Source of the DNA: Vibrio rarus
Lineage (GTDB): Bacteria > Pseudomonadota > Gammaproteobacteria > Enterobacterales > Vibrionaceae
Assembly: GCF_024347075.1 (NCBI RefSeq)
Contig: NZ_AP024900.1
Location: forward strand, 2,728,001-2,792,000
DNA: 64,000 nucleotides
Direction: 5' to 3'
The position numbers were made by a program, and so were the translations under genes. This document shows positions 33,872 to 42,807 of the stretch, one piece after another. The stretch's first letter is position 1. Each line of letters begins with the position of its first letter. The notes beneath the pieces are model-generated. The model worked only from the letters and a program-made list of their open reading frames with translations, did not search any database and was not told the origin of the DNA.

Positions 33872-34846
33872 ATGAGCATAATTTTAGAGTGCATTCGCTG
33901 CGTTGGTCGAGGGGAAAGAGGCCGTAAACCACTCTCTTTTGATCAAGCCTACCAAGTCATGGATCAATACCTCGACGATAAGATCGACGATGATCAAATG
34001 GCAATGCTCATGATGCTGATCCGTGTGAATAATGAAACAGCAGCCGAAATTGCAGGATTTACTAAAGCCTTCCACCAGCGCCTAGCAAAAATCACCGTTG
34101 ATATCGACTGGCCTTGTTATGCAGGAAAGAAAAGCAAACTTGATTCCAACGGTCAGCAACAAGGACTTCCTTGGAATCTATTAGCGGCCTCTATACTGGC
34201 CAAGGCTGGATACAAAGTGCTGCTCCACGGTCACTTAGACTCCGGTTCTGATAGAGTTCATACCCAGCACTACTTGCAACAACTGCACATTGAAACTGCA
34301 ACGAATATTCCCGATGCAGAACGACTTATTACAGCATCAGGGATTGCTTACCTACCATTAGCAAGCTTTGCCCCTACCGCTGAAAAAATGCTGAATTGGA
34401 AAAAGCGCTACGGCTTACGCACTCCCATGAATACGGTTGTGAGAGGGTTAAATCCCGGCGGTGCAAAATATGGTATTAGAGGAAGTTTTCACCCTGGGTT
34501 TCAGGAGCTTCATGCGGCAATAGAAACCAACATAGGGCGATCTAATTGCTCAGTAGCTTCTTTTAAAGGGGTATCTGGAGAGTCTGAATATAACCCGAGA
34601 GTAAGCCAAACCATATGGACCAGCGATAGTAAGTGCTTACAAGCTCATTACTGGAAAGAGATGTACAACGAACAAATTACCACACCTAACCTTTGCCCCC
34701 TAGGTACAACAACGGCAGACAAACAACAAATGGCCAACCATGTTGTCGCCTCCCTAGCGGTAGTGTTGTTTACTAAATTGAAAGATAAACAACAAGCCAC
34801 TACAGAAGCCTATCGGCTTTGGGAAGCATTCTGCTCCCAGCATTAA
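33872..34846 (+). CDS. ybiB: YbiB-type anthranilate phosphoribosyltransferase-like protein
   Basis: A 324-residue member of the TrpD/glycosyltransferase family 3 fold. The N-terminal helical domain has the family signature LSFDQAYQVMDQYLDDKIDDDQMAMLMMLIRV, and the catalytic-type core has HGHLDSGSDRV and RTPMNTVVRGLNPGG. The TrpD glycine loop GTGGD is not kept, and there are no tryptophan genes nearby, so it is the YbiB subgroup. For E. coli YbiB nucleic-acid binding rather than TrpD activity has been reported, and the role here is open. AAGGAG before the start supports it. Confidence 0.82.
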   Translation: MSIILECIRCVGRGERGRKPLSFDQAYQVMDQYLDDKIDDDQMAMLMMLIRVNNETAAEIAGFTKAFHQRLAKITVDIDWPCYAGKKSKLDSNGQQQGLPWNLLAASILAKAGYKVLLHGHLDSGSDRVHTQHYLQQLHIETATNIPDAERLITASGIAYLPLASFAPTAEKMLNWKKRYGLRTPMNTVVRGLNPGGAKYGIRGSFHPGFQELHAAIETNIGRSNCSVASFKGVSGESEYNPRVSQTIWTSDSKCLQAHYWKEMYNEQITTPNLCPLGTTTADKQQMANHVVASLAVVLFTKLKDKQQATTEAYRLWEAFCSQH

Positions 34847-34866
34847 ACTTTGGCCACAGCAAAAAA

Positions 34867-34889
34867 AAGAGCGCCAATCTGGCGCTCTT
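34867..34889. terminator. terminator between ybiB and yhhQ
   Basis: A perfect 10-bp stem AAGAGCGCCA / TGGCGCTCTT with a three-base loop. The strong A run on the left makes it a terminator mainly for yhhQ (minus strand). Confidence 0.82.
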
Positions 34890-34904
34890 ATTACGAAAAA
34901 TCCA

Positions 34905-35570
34905 TTAAGCCTGCGTAGCAATACTCTGTTGGGACCTTTCGGTAAGCTTTCTAATTAAGTAATTGAGCAACACACCATACATAGGCACAAACAGACCTAA
35001 GCTAATCACTAATTTAAACAAGTAATCGACTACGGCTATTTCTTGCCAATGCTGCGCCATAAATGCATCTGGGCTGTTGTAAAAGGCAATAGCGAAGAAT
35101 GCCAATGTATCTAATGCATTACCAAATAAGGTTGAACATGTTGGAGCAATCCACCACTGCTTCATTTGACGAAGACGGTTAAATACATGCACATCTAAAA
35201 TTTGTCCAAGTAAATACGCCATAAACGAGGCAATCGCTATTCTCGCGACAAACAAATTAAACTCAGCTAAAGGGGCTAAACCTTGAAACTGACCTTCATA
35301 AAAGATAACCGATAATAAATAGGACACCACCAAAGATGGCAGCATGACTAAAAAGATAATTTGACGCGCCAATGCAGCACCAAAAATACGCACGGTAAGG
35401 TCTGTAGCTAAAAAGACAAATGGAAAAGTAAACGCGCCCCAAGTGGTATGGAAACCAAACACGGTAAACGGTAACTGAACGAGGTAATTGCTCGAAGCAA
35501 TAATAATCAGGTGGAATGACGCTAAGAAAAATAGCGCTTTACGCAGTTGCGATGGATCAAAACGGTTCAT
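34905..35570 (-). CDS. yhhQ: queuosine precursor transporter
   Basis: YhhQ (DUF165/COG1738) imports the queuosine precursors preQ0 and preQ1. From the ATG at 35570 the protein is 221 residues with about six membrane segments. It shows the family motifs FPFVFLATDLTVRIFG and SFMAYLLGQILDVHVF, and a CSTLFGNALDTLAFF segment. The frame is open upstream to 35627, but that part overlaps a preQ1-I-like riboswitch whose last bases (AAAAAGG) are the ribosome site. Hence the later start. Confidence 0.93.
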   Translation of the reverse strand: MNRFDPSQLRKALFFLASFHLIIIASSNYLVQLPFTVFGFHTTWGAFTFPFVFLATDLTVRIFGAALARQIIFLVMLPSLVVSYLLSVIFYEGQFQGLAPLAEFNLFVARIAIASFMAYLLGQILDVHVFNRLRQMKQWWIAPTCSTLFGNALDTLAFFAIAFYNSPDAFMAQHWQEIAVVDYLFKLVISLGLFVPMYGVLLNYLIRKLTERSQQSIATQA

Positions 35571-35576
35571 ACTGTA

Positions 35577-35608
35577 CCTTTTTAGTAGATGGGGGCGAGG
35601 GAACCCAT
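35577..35608 (-). promoter_or_regulatory. preQ1-I riboswitch controlling yhhQ translation
   Basis: On the minus strand: P1 stem ATGGG / CCCAT enclosing a ten-base loop (TTCCCTCGCC), then an A-rich tail CTACTAAAAAGG. This is the layout of the small preQ1-I aptamer: five-base P1, a pyrimidine-rich loop ending in C before CCC, and an A-rich tail folding back as a pseudoknot. The tail GG is part of the yhhQ ribosome site, so ligand binding would block translation. The matching transporter gene is six bases downstream. Confidence 0.78.
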
Positions 35609-35640
35609 TCGAAGCACGTTGCTTCATCTCAAAATATAAA

Positions 35641-35692
35641 ACCCACCAAATTGGCGGGCTCAGAATTATACATAACCCATTAAATTGCGCAA
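35641..35692 (-). promoter_or_regulatory. yhhQ promoter with a 5' hairpin
   Basis: On the minus strand: -35 TTGCGC (35687-35692), 16-base spacer and -10 TATAAT (35665-35670). Right after the expected transcription start comes a hairpin CCCGCC / GGTGGG followed by TTTTATATTTT. The hairpin could be an early attenuator or a 5' stabiliser; its role is unknown. Confidence 0.6.
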
Positions 35693-35765
35693 TAGATGAA
35701 CAGTACTAAAGTTTCATGTGAAACCTTAATCATCGACGTTAAATGGTGACTTATTGCGATGACAG

Positions 35766-36068
35766 TTACATTCCTTTGCTGATCAAATTGGCTAAAAATT
35801 GCAGTTCCGCTTGAGACTGCTCTACAGACAATGCTTCTAACCACATAGATTCACTATAATGCTCAGCACGAAGCATTAACTGACAACCTTCAAAATCAAT
35901 TAACCATGAGTGAAGATCGGCATCTTGCTGTTTCTCTAGCACTTTACCACTAATAAGCTCAACAAACTCAAGACCAATAATAGGAAAGGTATCATGATCA
36001 AAAAATGGAGAGATCAGCGATAATCGCGCGTTGGGTTTATCAAAATAACGAACAGAAAATCTAGACAC
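35766..36068 (-). CDS. small conserved protein, DUF3630-like
   Basis: A 100-residue soluble, acidic protein without signal peptide or membrane segment. It overlaps the end of recQ by eight bases, so the two are co-transcribed. Size and position downstream of recQ resemble the DUF3630 family of Vibrionaceae; I assign this with moderate confidence and no function is known. The core motif seen is ADLHSWLIDFEGCQLMLRAEHYSE. The spacer 35693-35765 shows nothing else. Confidence 0.68.
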   Translation of the reverse strand: MSRFSVRYFDKPNARLSLISPFFDHDTFPIIGLEFVELISGKVLEKQQDADLHSWLIDFEGCQLMLRAEHYSESMWLEALSVEQSQAELQFLANLISKGM

Positions 36069-37893
36069 CGGTAATGTGCTCCTGAATTAAATCGAGAAAT
36101 GCATCTGCATATTTATCAAGTTTACGCTGCCCCACGCCATTAACAGCAAGCATTTCACCATAGGAAGTAGGTAATATATCGGCCATATCAATTAAGGTGG
36201 CATCGTTAAACACCACGTAAGGAGGTAAACCCTCTTCATCCGCTACTCGTTTACGCAAGTTACGTAATTTAGCAAATAGCTTTTTATCGTAATGTTTCGC
36301 TACATGCTTGTCTGACTTAGAAGACACCGTCAAATCAAGCCTTGGTACTGCCAACTCAAGATCCATTTGACCACGTAATAATGGCCGAGCTTCTTCAGTC
36401 AGTTGCAAAGTCGAGTTGCGGGCTATATTTTGCGTTAATAGCCCTTTATGGACTAACTGACGCATAATACTCACCCAATAATCATGGCTATGTTCGCGCC
36501 CAATACCATAGGTAGTTAATTTGTCATGGCCATTTTCACGAATACGGATGTTTTGCATCCCTCGCAATACCTCGGTGACATACCCCATACCAAAAGATTG
36601 GTTGACGCGATAAACACAAGATAAGGCTTTTTGTGCGGCTTCTGTTCCATCAAATGTTTTTGGTGGATCTATGCAGATATCGCAGTTACCACAGGCCTTT
36701 TCTCTATACTCGCCAAAGTAATGTAATAACACTTGGCGACGACACGTTTGAGCTTCTGCAAAAGCACTCATGGCATTGAGCTTATGCATCTCTACTTTTT
36801 TCTGCTGCTCATCCTCTTTTTCATCCAACATGCGTCGTAGCCAGTTAATATCAGAGGGATCATAAAGAGTCATAGCTTCTGCAGGTAAACCATCTCGCCC
36901 TGCGCGGCCTGTTTCTTGATAGTACGATTCAATGTTTCTTGGAATATCAAAATGCACCACAAAACGAACATTGGGCTTATTGATCCCCATACCAAATGCC
37001 ACTGTCGCTACCACAATCTGGATATCGTCTTTTTGAAAAGCTTCTTGCACATAGGCTCGTTCGTCCGCTTCCATACCGGCATGGTATCCCATAGCGCGAA
37101 TGCTGTTATTACACAGTTTTTCCGTCAACATTTCGACTTTTTTGCGACTACCGCAATATATGATGCCGCACTGACCTTTTTGAGTCGCGAGATAACGAAT
37201 CACTTGCGCTACAGGTTTCGCCTTCTCCACTAAGGTATAGCGTATATTAGGTCTATCGAAGCTTCCCAAATAGGATAAAGGGTTGTTGAGTTGTAGCCGC
37301 GTATTGATATCAAGACGTGTCGTATCATCGGCAGTGGCCGTCAGCGCCATAAAAGGCACTTGACTAAACCTTTGTTTTAGCTGACCTAATGCTGCATATT
37401 CTGGTCTAAAATCATGTCCCCATTGCGAGATACAATGAGCCTCATCAATGGCAATAAGATTAATGGTTAGGTGTTGCAGTCGCTCCATAAAATCGCGCAT
37501 TAACACACGCTCTGGAGAAACATAGATCAGTTTGATTTTGCCCTGATGCATACGATTGTATACAGATAGCAGTGCCTCTCTAGTCATACTAGAGTTTATA
37601 CACTCCGCAGCTACGCCATTGGCTTTCAATTGATCGACCTGATCTTTCATTAAAGAAATAAGAGGTGAGATCACCAACCCCATCCCCGGAGCCACCAGCA
37701 TTGGCACCTGGTAACACAAAGATTTACCACCACCGGTAGGCATAATAACTAAAGAGTCTCGCCCCGATAACGCGGCATCCACCACCTCTTGCTGTCCCTC
37801 ACGAAACGCCTTATACCCAAATACGTCTTCCAACACACTTTGTGCGGTGGTTTGTGTATCGGATCTCTCGGTAATAGACAAATGGGCGGACAT
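36061..37893 (-). CDS. recQ: ATP-dependent DNA helicase RecQ
   Basis: RecQ is a 3'-to-5' helicase of recombination and fork repair. The 610-residue protein has motif 0 FGYKAFREGQQEVV, motif I MPTGGGKSLCYQ, motif II AIDEAHCISQWGHDFRPEY (DEAH) and motif VI ETGRAGRDG. The zinc-binding cysteines lie in CRRQVLLHYFGE and CGNCDIC. A winged helix is followed by a C-terminal HRDC domain (about 525-600, ANHLA-type region with ILPTSYGEML). It is divergent from rarD. Confidence 0.96.
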   Translation of the reverse strand: MSAHLSITERSDTQTTAQSVLEDVFGYKAFREGQQEVVDAALSGRDSLVIMPTGGGKSLCYQVPMLVAPGMGLVISPLISLMKDQVDQLKANGVAAECINSSMTREALLSVYNRMHQGKIKLIYVSPERVLMRDFMERLQHLTINLIAIDEAHCISQWGHDFRPEYAALGQLKQRFSQVPFMALTATADDTTRLDINTRLQLNNPLSYLGSFDRPNIRYTLVEKAKPVAQVIRYLATQKGQCGIIYCGSRKKVEMLTEKLCNNSIRAMGYHAGMEADERAYVQEAFQKDDIQIVVATVAFGMGINKPNVRFVVHFDIPRNIESYYQETGRAGRDGLPAEAMTLYDPSDINWLRRMLDEKEDEQQKKVEMHKLNAMSAFAEAQTCRRQVLLHYFGEYREKACGNCDICIDPPKTFDGTEAAQKALSCVYRVNQSFGMGYVTEVLRGMQNIRIRENGHDKLTTYGIGREHSHDYWVSIMRQLVHKGLLTQNIARNSTLQLTEEARPLLRGQMDLELAVPRLDLTVSSKSDKHVAKHYDKKLFAKLRNLRKRVADEEGLPPYVVFNDATLIDMADILPTSYGEMLAVNGVGQRKLDKYADAFLDLIQEHITGV

Positions 37894-38035
37894 ATAGGTG
37901 TATTACCTGCAACTAGTGAACTTCAGAGCGCTACATTGTAATGGGGATGATTTAGGATGGAAACCGCATTTTACTGGCTCTTGCTCACTACGCTCTCTAT
38001 ACTCTGCCCTTTTACTGCCAGTATCCAGGGAATCA

Positions 38036-38935
38036 ATGGACTATCAAGCTCAGCAACGCACTCGACAAGGTATCATATTCGCCATCATGGCCTACACCAT
38101 GTGGGGTATAGCCCCTATATATTTCAAGGCGTTAAGCTCCGTTCCTGCTATAGAAATTTTGATACACCGCATTGTATGGTCATTTTTTCTATTGGCGGGT
38201 CTGATTCACTTTGGTCAGGGATGGCACTCTTTTCGAGAGATATTAAAAAATAAAACTAAGCTGATTTATTTGCTTTTGTCTTCACTTCTTGTGGGTTTGA
38301 ATTGGCTTATCTTCATTTGGGCCGTAAACAGTAACCATATGCTTGAAGCCAGTTTAGGTTATTACATCAACCCCATTATCAACGTCATTCTAGGGGTAGT
38401 ATTCCTTAATGAGCACTTACGTAAAGTGCAAAAGCTAGCCGTGACGCTGGCTTTATGTGGTGTCATTATTGAATTAATCGCTTTTGGTTCTATTCCGTAT
38501 ATCTCTTTTGCATTAGCGTGTAGTTTTGCTGCCTATGGATTGATCCGTAAAAAAATCAATTTAGATGCGCAAACAGGATTATTTATTGAAACACTCGTCT
38601 TATTACCCCTAGCCTTTATCTATTGGATCTTTTTTACCCATAGTCAAACAGCCAATTTGTTTAATAACGACTGGCACCTTAATCTTTTACTGGTACTCGC
38701 AGGCTTAATCACCACCGCTCCGCTACTCTGTTTTACTGGGGCCGCCACACGCATCAAGCTATCCACTTTAGGGTTTTTCCAATACATAGGCCCTAGCCTA
38801 ATGTTTATCTTAGCGATTACCGTCTATGACGAGCAGTTCAGCGTCAATAAAGCGATCACCTTCTTCTTTATTTGGTTGGCATTAATGGTATTTAGCTTTG
38901 ACGGTATCAAGCACGCAAGGAAGCATAATAGATGA
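38036..38935 (+). CDS. rarD: EamA-family transporter RarD
   Basis: A ten-segment inner-membrane protein of the DMT superfamily, named RarD (chloramphenicol-sensitive protein) in E. coli; the substrate is not settled. From the ATG at 38036 it is 299 residues, starting QGIIFAIMAYTMWGIAPIYFK and carrying LLVGLNWLIFIWAVNSNHMLEASLGYYINP, the strong family signature. CCAGGGA before the ATG sets the start. The longer frame to 37898 has no support. It overlaps the LysE-family gene by four bases. Confidence 0.9.
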   Translation: MDYQAQQRTRQGIIFAIMAYTMWGIAPIYFKALSSVPAIEILIHRIVWSFFLLAGLIHFGQGWHSFREILKNKTKLIYLLLSSLLVGLNWLIFIWAVNSNHMLEASLGYYINPIINVILGVVFLNEHLRKVQKLAVTLALCGVIIELIAFGSIPYISFALACSFAAYGLIRKKINLDAQTGLFIETLVLLPLAFIYWIFFTHSQTANLFNNDWHLNLLLVLAGLITTAPLLCFTGAATRIKLSTLGFFQYIGPSLMFILAITVYDEQFSVNKAITFFFIWLALMVFSFDGIKHARKHNR

Positions 38936-39579
38936 GTGAATTCCATGTGCTAGTCACCCTAGCCGGTATCCATTTTATTGCCCTGATGAGTCCAGGGCCT
39001 GATTTTGCGTTAGTGGTACAAAACTCCACACGCTATGGCAGACAAACTGGCATCGCCATCGCTTTTGGTCTATCCATTGGCATACTCATCCACTCTATTT
39101 TAAGCCTGACCGGCATCAGTTACTTAGTGCACTCTCATCCTGGGCTGTTTTTTGTATTGCAGTTAATGGGAGGAAGCTATTTACTTTACTTAGGCATCAG
39201 TGGTTTTAAAGGGATCATTCAGCACATCCGCTTTCCCTCTGCTAACCAAAAGTCAGGGGCAGATTTTACTATTAGCAGTAAAAAACACGCCTTTACTCGT
39301 GGTCTCACCACCAATTTGCTAAACCCTAAAGCCTTAGTATTTTTTATCAGTTTAATGTCTACGCTGGTGCCGGCAAGTATGTCCCTACAAGGTAAGTTAA
39401 CCGCTTTGTTTATTCTATGGAGCTTGGCCTTATTTTGGTTTTGCTCACTCGCTTGGGCTTTATCTACTCAGAGAGTACAACGCGCCCTAACTCGCCTATC
39501 CATTTATATCGATGGGGTCTGTTGTCTATTATTTTCCATCATCGGCTTTACTATCGTTTACCAAGCCATAAGCCACTGA
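38932..39579 (+). CDS. LysE/RhtB-family amino acid exporter
   Basis: A 215-residue membrane protein with about six hydrophobic segments and the family signature SPGPDFALVVQNSTRYGR near residue 20, followed by GLSIGILIHS. It resembles the threonine exporter RhtC, but the substrate cannot be read from sequence. The start ATG overlaps the rarD stop (ATGA), so both are made from one mRNA. Confidence 0.86.
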   Translation: MSEFHVLVTLAGIHFIALMSPGPDFALVVQNSTRYGRQTGIAIAFGLSIGILIHSILSLTGISYLVHSHPGLFFVLQLMGGSYLLYLGISGFKGIIQHIRFPSANQKSGADFTISSKKHAFTRGLTTNLLNPKALVFFISLMSTLVPASMSLQGKLTALFILWSLALFWFCSLAWALSTQRVQRALTRLSIYIDGVCCLLFSIIGFTIVYQAISH

Positions 39580-39671
39580 CTGCTCTCATAACCACAAATC
39601 CATCAGTTATTTGAAAATATGAAATTAAGTGCCACGCTTTCAATACCTTATTGAATTCGTGTGGCGCTATT

Positions 39672-41435
39672 ATGTTCTGTCGAACCCTTTGTCTATTTTC
39701 CCTTATATGCTCTACACCTTTTAGCGCTTTCGCCAACCAAGTGAGCGATCAACTCGCTCCCGAATCCGCTACTGGGTGGCAACATAAACCGGCCGTTGAG
39801 AGCCAGCAATGGATGGTAACAACCGCCAACCCTATAGCCAGTCGCTATGCCGCTCGAGTATTGGCCGATGGTGGAAATGCTATTGATGCCATGGTGGTTA
39901 CACAGTTAGTACTCGGTTTAGTTGAACCTCAATCATCAGGTATTGGCGGTGGATCTTTCCTTATTTACTGGGACAACAAGAATAAGCAAGTACTTACTTT
40001 TGACGCGAGAGAAACCGCACCTTTTGCGGTAAAACCTGAACACTTTATTGGTTCAGATGGCAAACCTCTCGCCTTCTATGATGCTGTCGTTAGCGGACTT
40101 TCTGTGGGGACGCCGGGGACCGTCAAACTACTTTGGGAAACACACAAAAAGAAAGGCTCCATTAAGTGGCCACTATTGCTGGAACCCGTAATCACACTAG
40201 CAGAACAAGGATTTGAAATTAGCCCTAGACTGGCGAGCTTAATAGAAAAAGATAAGCAACATCTGGCGATGAATCGCAATGCCAAAGCCTATTTTTTACA
40301 GCCCGATGGCAGCGCCAAAAAAACAGGACAAATTCTACGTAACCCTGAATACGCTAATACATTAAAGCTTTTGGCTACCTATGGTAAAAATGCTTTCTAT
40401 AAGGGCGATATTGCTAACGATATCGTTACCGCCGTTCACGCCCACCCTAGTCATCCAGGAGTCCTCTCTGCTGAGGATTTGCAGCGCTATCACGTTATCG
40501 AACGTCAGCCTATATGTGTTGATTACCTGCAATACCAAGTATGTGGAATGGGACCACCTAGCTCAGGAGGGATCGCCGTTGCTCAAATATTAAAACTATC
40601 AGAGCACTTCCCCCTACAAAAATGGGGAGCAAACGACACAAAAAGCTATAAAGTGATCGCGGATGCGACACAACTCGCCTTTGCTGATAGAGCCAAATAC
40701 CTAGCCGATAGTGATTTTATTTCGGTACCTTCACTAGGGTTAGTCAACTCAAGCTACTTAAAACAACGTTCAACACTAATTACCGTAGACCAACCTTTGT
40801 CACAAGCTACGGCTGGACTGCCACCTTGGGAGGTGGCAACCCATTATGCCAATGATCAATCTTTGGAGTTGCCATCAACCACCCATTTCAACATTGTCGA
40901 CTCTTCAGGAAACGTCGTCAGCCTCACCAGCAGTATAGAAAATGTATTTGGCTCTCGAATCATGGTTAGAGGGTTTTTATTAAATAATCAAATGACCGAT
41001 TTTTCATTCAAACACCACCAAGATGGCCATATTATTGCCAACCACATTGCGCCGGGAAAACGACCGCGATCCTCCATGTCACCGACACTGGTATTCAAAC
41101 AAGGTGTGCCCTACTTAGCCATTGGCTCCCCTGGTGGTAGTTACATTATTGGTTATGTTGCTCAAGCACTCATCGCCCACTTAAATTGGCAAATGCCCTT
41201 ATCCGCCGTCATTAACATGCCTCATATATCTAATCGCTTCGGTACTGTTGAATTCGAGCAACACACTGCAGCGGAAGCACACCAGGCACAATTTAAAGCG
41301 TGGGGCTATAAAACCCACTCAAAAGCCCTCAACTCAGGGCTACATATCATCCAAATCGGTGAAACTCTCACCGGTGTTGCCGACCCTAGACGAGAAGGGC
41401 TCGCAATTGGAGAACGTCAACAAATAAGACAATAA
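39672..41435 (+). CDS. ggt: gamma-glutamyltranspeptidase
   Basis: Ggt cleaves the gamma-glutamyl bond of glutathione in the periplasm and matures by self-cleavage into two subunits. From the ATG at 39672 it is 587 residues, with a signal peptide to about residue 22 (ending FSAFA). The large-subunit substrate motif is QSSGIGGGSFL. The autoprocessing Thr lies at about 403-404 in STTHFNIVDSSGNVVSLT, and the glycine-rich SPGGSYI comes further on. A TTG at 39651 in frame is a less likely start. Confidence 0.95.
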   Translation: MFCRTLCLFSLICSTPFSAFANQVSDQLAPESATGWQHKPAVESQQWMVTTANPIASRYAARVLADGGNAIDAMVVTQLVLGLVEPQSSGIGGGSFLIYWDNKNKQVLTFDARETAPFAVKPEHFIGSDGKPLAFYDAVVSGLSVGTPGTVKLLWETHKKKGSIKWPLLLEPVITLAEQGFEISPRLASLIEKDKQHLAMNRNAKAYFLQPDGSAKKTGQILRNPEYANTLKLLATYGKNAFYKGDIANDIVTAVHAHPSHPGVLSAEDLQRYHVIERQPICVDYLQYQVCGMGPPSSGGIAVAQILKLSEHFPLQKWGANDTKSYKVIADATQLAFADRAKYLADSDFISVPSLGLVNSSYLKQRSTLITVDQPLSQATAGLPPWEVATHYANDQSLELPSTTHFNIVDSSGNVVSLTSSIENVFGSRIMVRGFLLNNQMTDFSFKHHQDGHIIANHIAPGKRPRSSMSPTLVFKQGVPYLAIGSPGGSYIIGYVAQALIAHLNWQMPLSAVINMPHISNRFGTVEFEQHTAAEAHQAQFKAWGYKTHSKALNSGLHIIQIGETLTGVADPRREGLAIGERQQIRQ

Positions 41436-41453
41436 CGACATTCGCCACATTTT

Positions 41454-41471
41454 TGTAAGAGATCTCTCACA
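41454..41471. promoter_or_regulatory. VarA/UvrY (GacA-type) binding site upstream of the CsrB-like RNA
   Basis: An 18-bp imperfect palindrome TGTAAGAGATCTCTCACA. It matches the known GacA/UvrY/VarA upstream activating sequence TGTAAG-N6-CTTACA with one mismatch and lies about 160 bp before the RNA start, as in other csrB genes. Motif is seen; binding is inferred. Confidence 0.75.
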
Positions 41472-41628
41472 AGAGTGTGAGCGATCAAAGCAAAATATCA
41501 CTAAAAAATACGTACATTTTCTCTAAGTTATTGTTTTTTAAGCATTTAAGTTATATGGTATTTATCTAATGGGTATTTTTATTCTTTTACCCCATTGAGC
41601 ATTTTTGAGAAATGCATAATATAAAAAG

Positions 41629-42046
41629 GGTCGGAAGGAAACTGACACGGAAAAGGAAACCACCAAGGATTAGGTGTTCTTCAGGATGAAGATTCGGTTA
41701 CTCAGGATGAATAATCGGCATGGATAGCAAAATGGACATTGAATGGACGCTTTAGTAACTAGGATGGTTACTACTAAGGAAAGACAATGGACACCTCTGG
41801 ATGAGGCAAGGACTTAACATCAGGATGATGTAAGGGACACCGCTCAGGGAATAAGTGAAGTGCGCTAACGAGGATTGTTAGCAGACCAGGATAAGGTCAT
41901 ATGGACACCGCTAGGATGGCGAGAAAAGGAATACGCTGAAGGATAACAGCACACTATCAAGGATTTGATGCATGGAGCACACTTAGTAGCCGGATTGCTG
42001 CGAGTAAGACTATAACCCCGAAGAGCGCAAGCTCTCGGGGTTTTTC
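41629..42046 (+). ncRNA. csrB: CsrB-family regulatory RNA
   Basis: This 700-bp gene-free stretch holds a roughly 418-base RNA. It starts near GGTCGGAAGGAAAC and has about 27 GGA motifs. Many lie in the loops of short hairpins such as CTTC-AGGAT-GAAG, CCTC-TGGAT-GAGG, CATC-AGGAT-GATG and CACC-AAGGATTA-GGTG. It ends in a rho-independent terminator (CCCCGAAGAGC / GCTCTCGGGG with T run, 42016-42045). CsrB-type RNAs bind many copies of the translation regulator CsrA through such GGA loops and so relieve repression. A -10-like CATAAT lies at 41615. Vibrios carry several Csr RNAs, so B, C or D cannot be told apart here. Confidence 0.93.
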
Positions 42047-42136
42047 TTTGTAACAAAGTTAATATTTAAATGCTACGCCTCTCCTGACTGATATACTTGC
42101 AATGCATCGCATTTCATATACTTAGGAGACAACTTC

Positions 42137-42763
42137 TTGCTTAGCATCTTAGTCACTCAGTTCGTCGTTTTATGGGCGGTGATAGACCCTATTGGCTCTG
42201 TACCTGTCTACCTTTCACAAACTTGCCATTTAACCAAACAACAGCGCAGGTTGGTTGCACTCAAAGCGGTCGCCATTGCCACTGGGGTGCTTTTGTTCTT
42301 CCTGTTGGTGGGACAACTATTACTAGAAGCCATGCAGATCCCTCTCCCCGCGTTTCAAGCAGCGGGAGGTCTTGTTCTATTGTTGTTTGCTTTAACGATG
42401 ATTTTTGGTGAAAGCAAACCGGATCAAGAAAGCAAAATCTCTAAAGAGATTGATCGTTCACAACTGGCCGATCTCGCTGTATACCCATTAGCCATCCCTT
42501 CTATTGCATCACCAGGAGCGATGATGGCGATAGTCATGCTCACGGACAATCATAGGCATTCGCTGATAGATCAATCTATTACCGCTGCGGTGATGCTTGC
42601 TGTACTGCTGATTACGTTACTGTTATTACTTGGCGCCACTCACATTCAAAAATGGATTGGCAATGTAGGAGCCGCTATCATCAGCCGAGTAATGGGGTTG
42701 ATATTGGCAGCGGTTGCCGTTAATAACCTATTACTCGGTATCAAAGATTTCTACATCCTATGA
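42137..42763 (+). CDS. MarC-family membrane protein
   Basis: A 208-residue protein with six hydrophobic segments and the UPF0056/MarC signature DPIGSVPVYL near residue 17, repeated as LAIPSIASPGAMMAIV in the second half. Closest in kind to YhgN-type proteins; function unknown. The start is a TTG at 42137, chosen because AGGAGA lies nine bases upstream and no nearby ATG fits. Confidence 0.87.
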   Translation: MLSILVTQFVVLWAVIDPIGSVPVYLSQTCHLTKQQRRLVALKAVAIATGVLLFFLLVGQLLLEAMQIPLPAFQAAGGLVLLLFALTMIFGESKPDQESKISKEIDRSQLADLAVYPLAIPSIASPGAMMAIVMLTDNHRHSLIDQSITAAVMLAVLLITLLLLLGATHIQKWIGNVGAAIISRVMGLILAAVAVNNLLLGIKDFYIL

Positions 42764-42767
42764 AAAA

Positions 42768-42791
42768 AGCCCCAACCGGTAAGTTGGGGCT
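42768..42791. terminator. bidirectional terminator between the MarC-family gene and uvrD
   Basis: A perfect 9-bp stem AGCCCCAAC / GTTGGGGCT with a six-base loop and an A run on the left, between convergent genes. Confidence 0.87.
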
Positions 42792-42807
42792 AAATAGACT
42801 GGATAGA

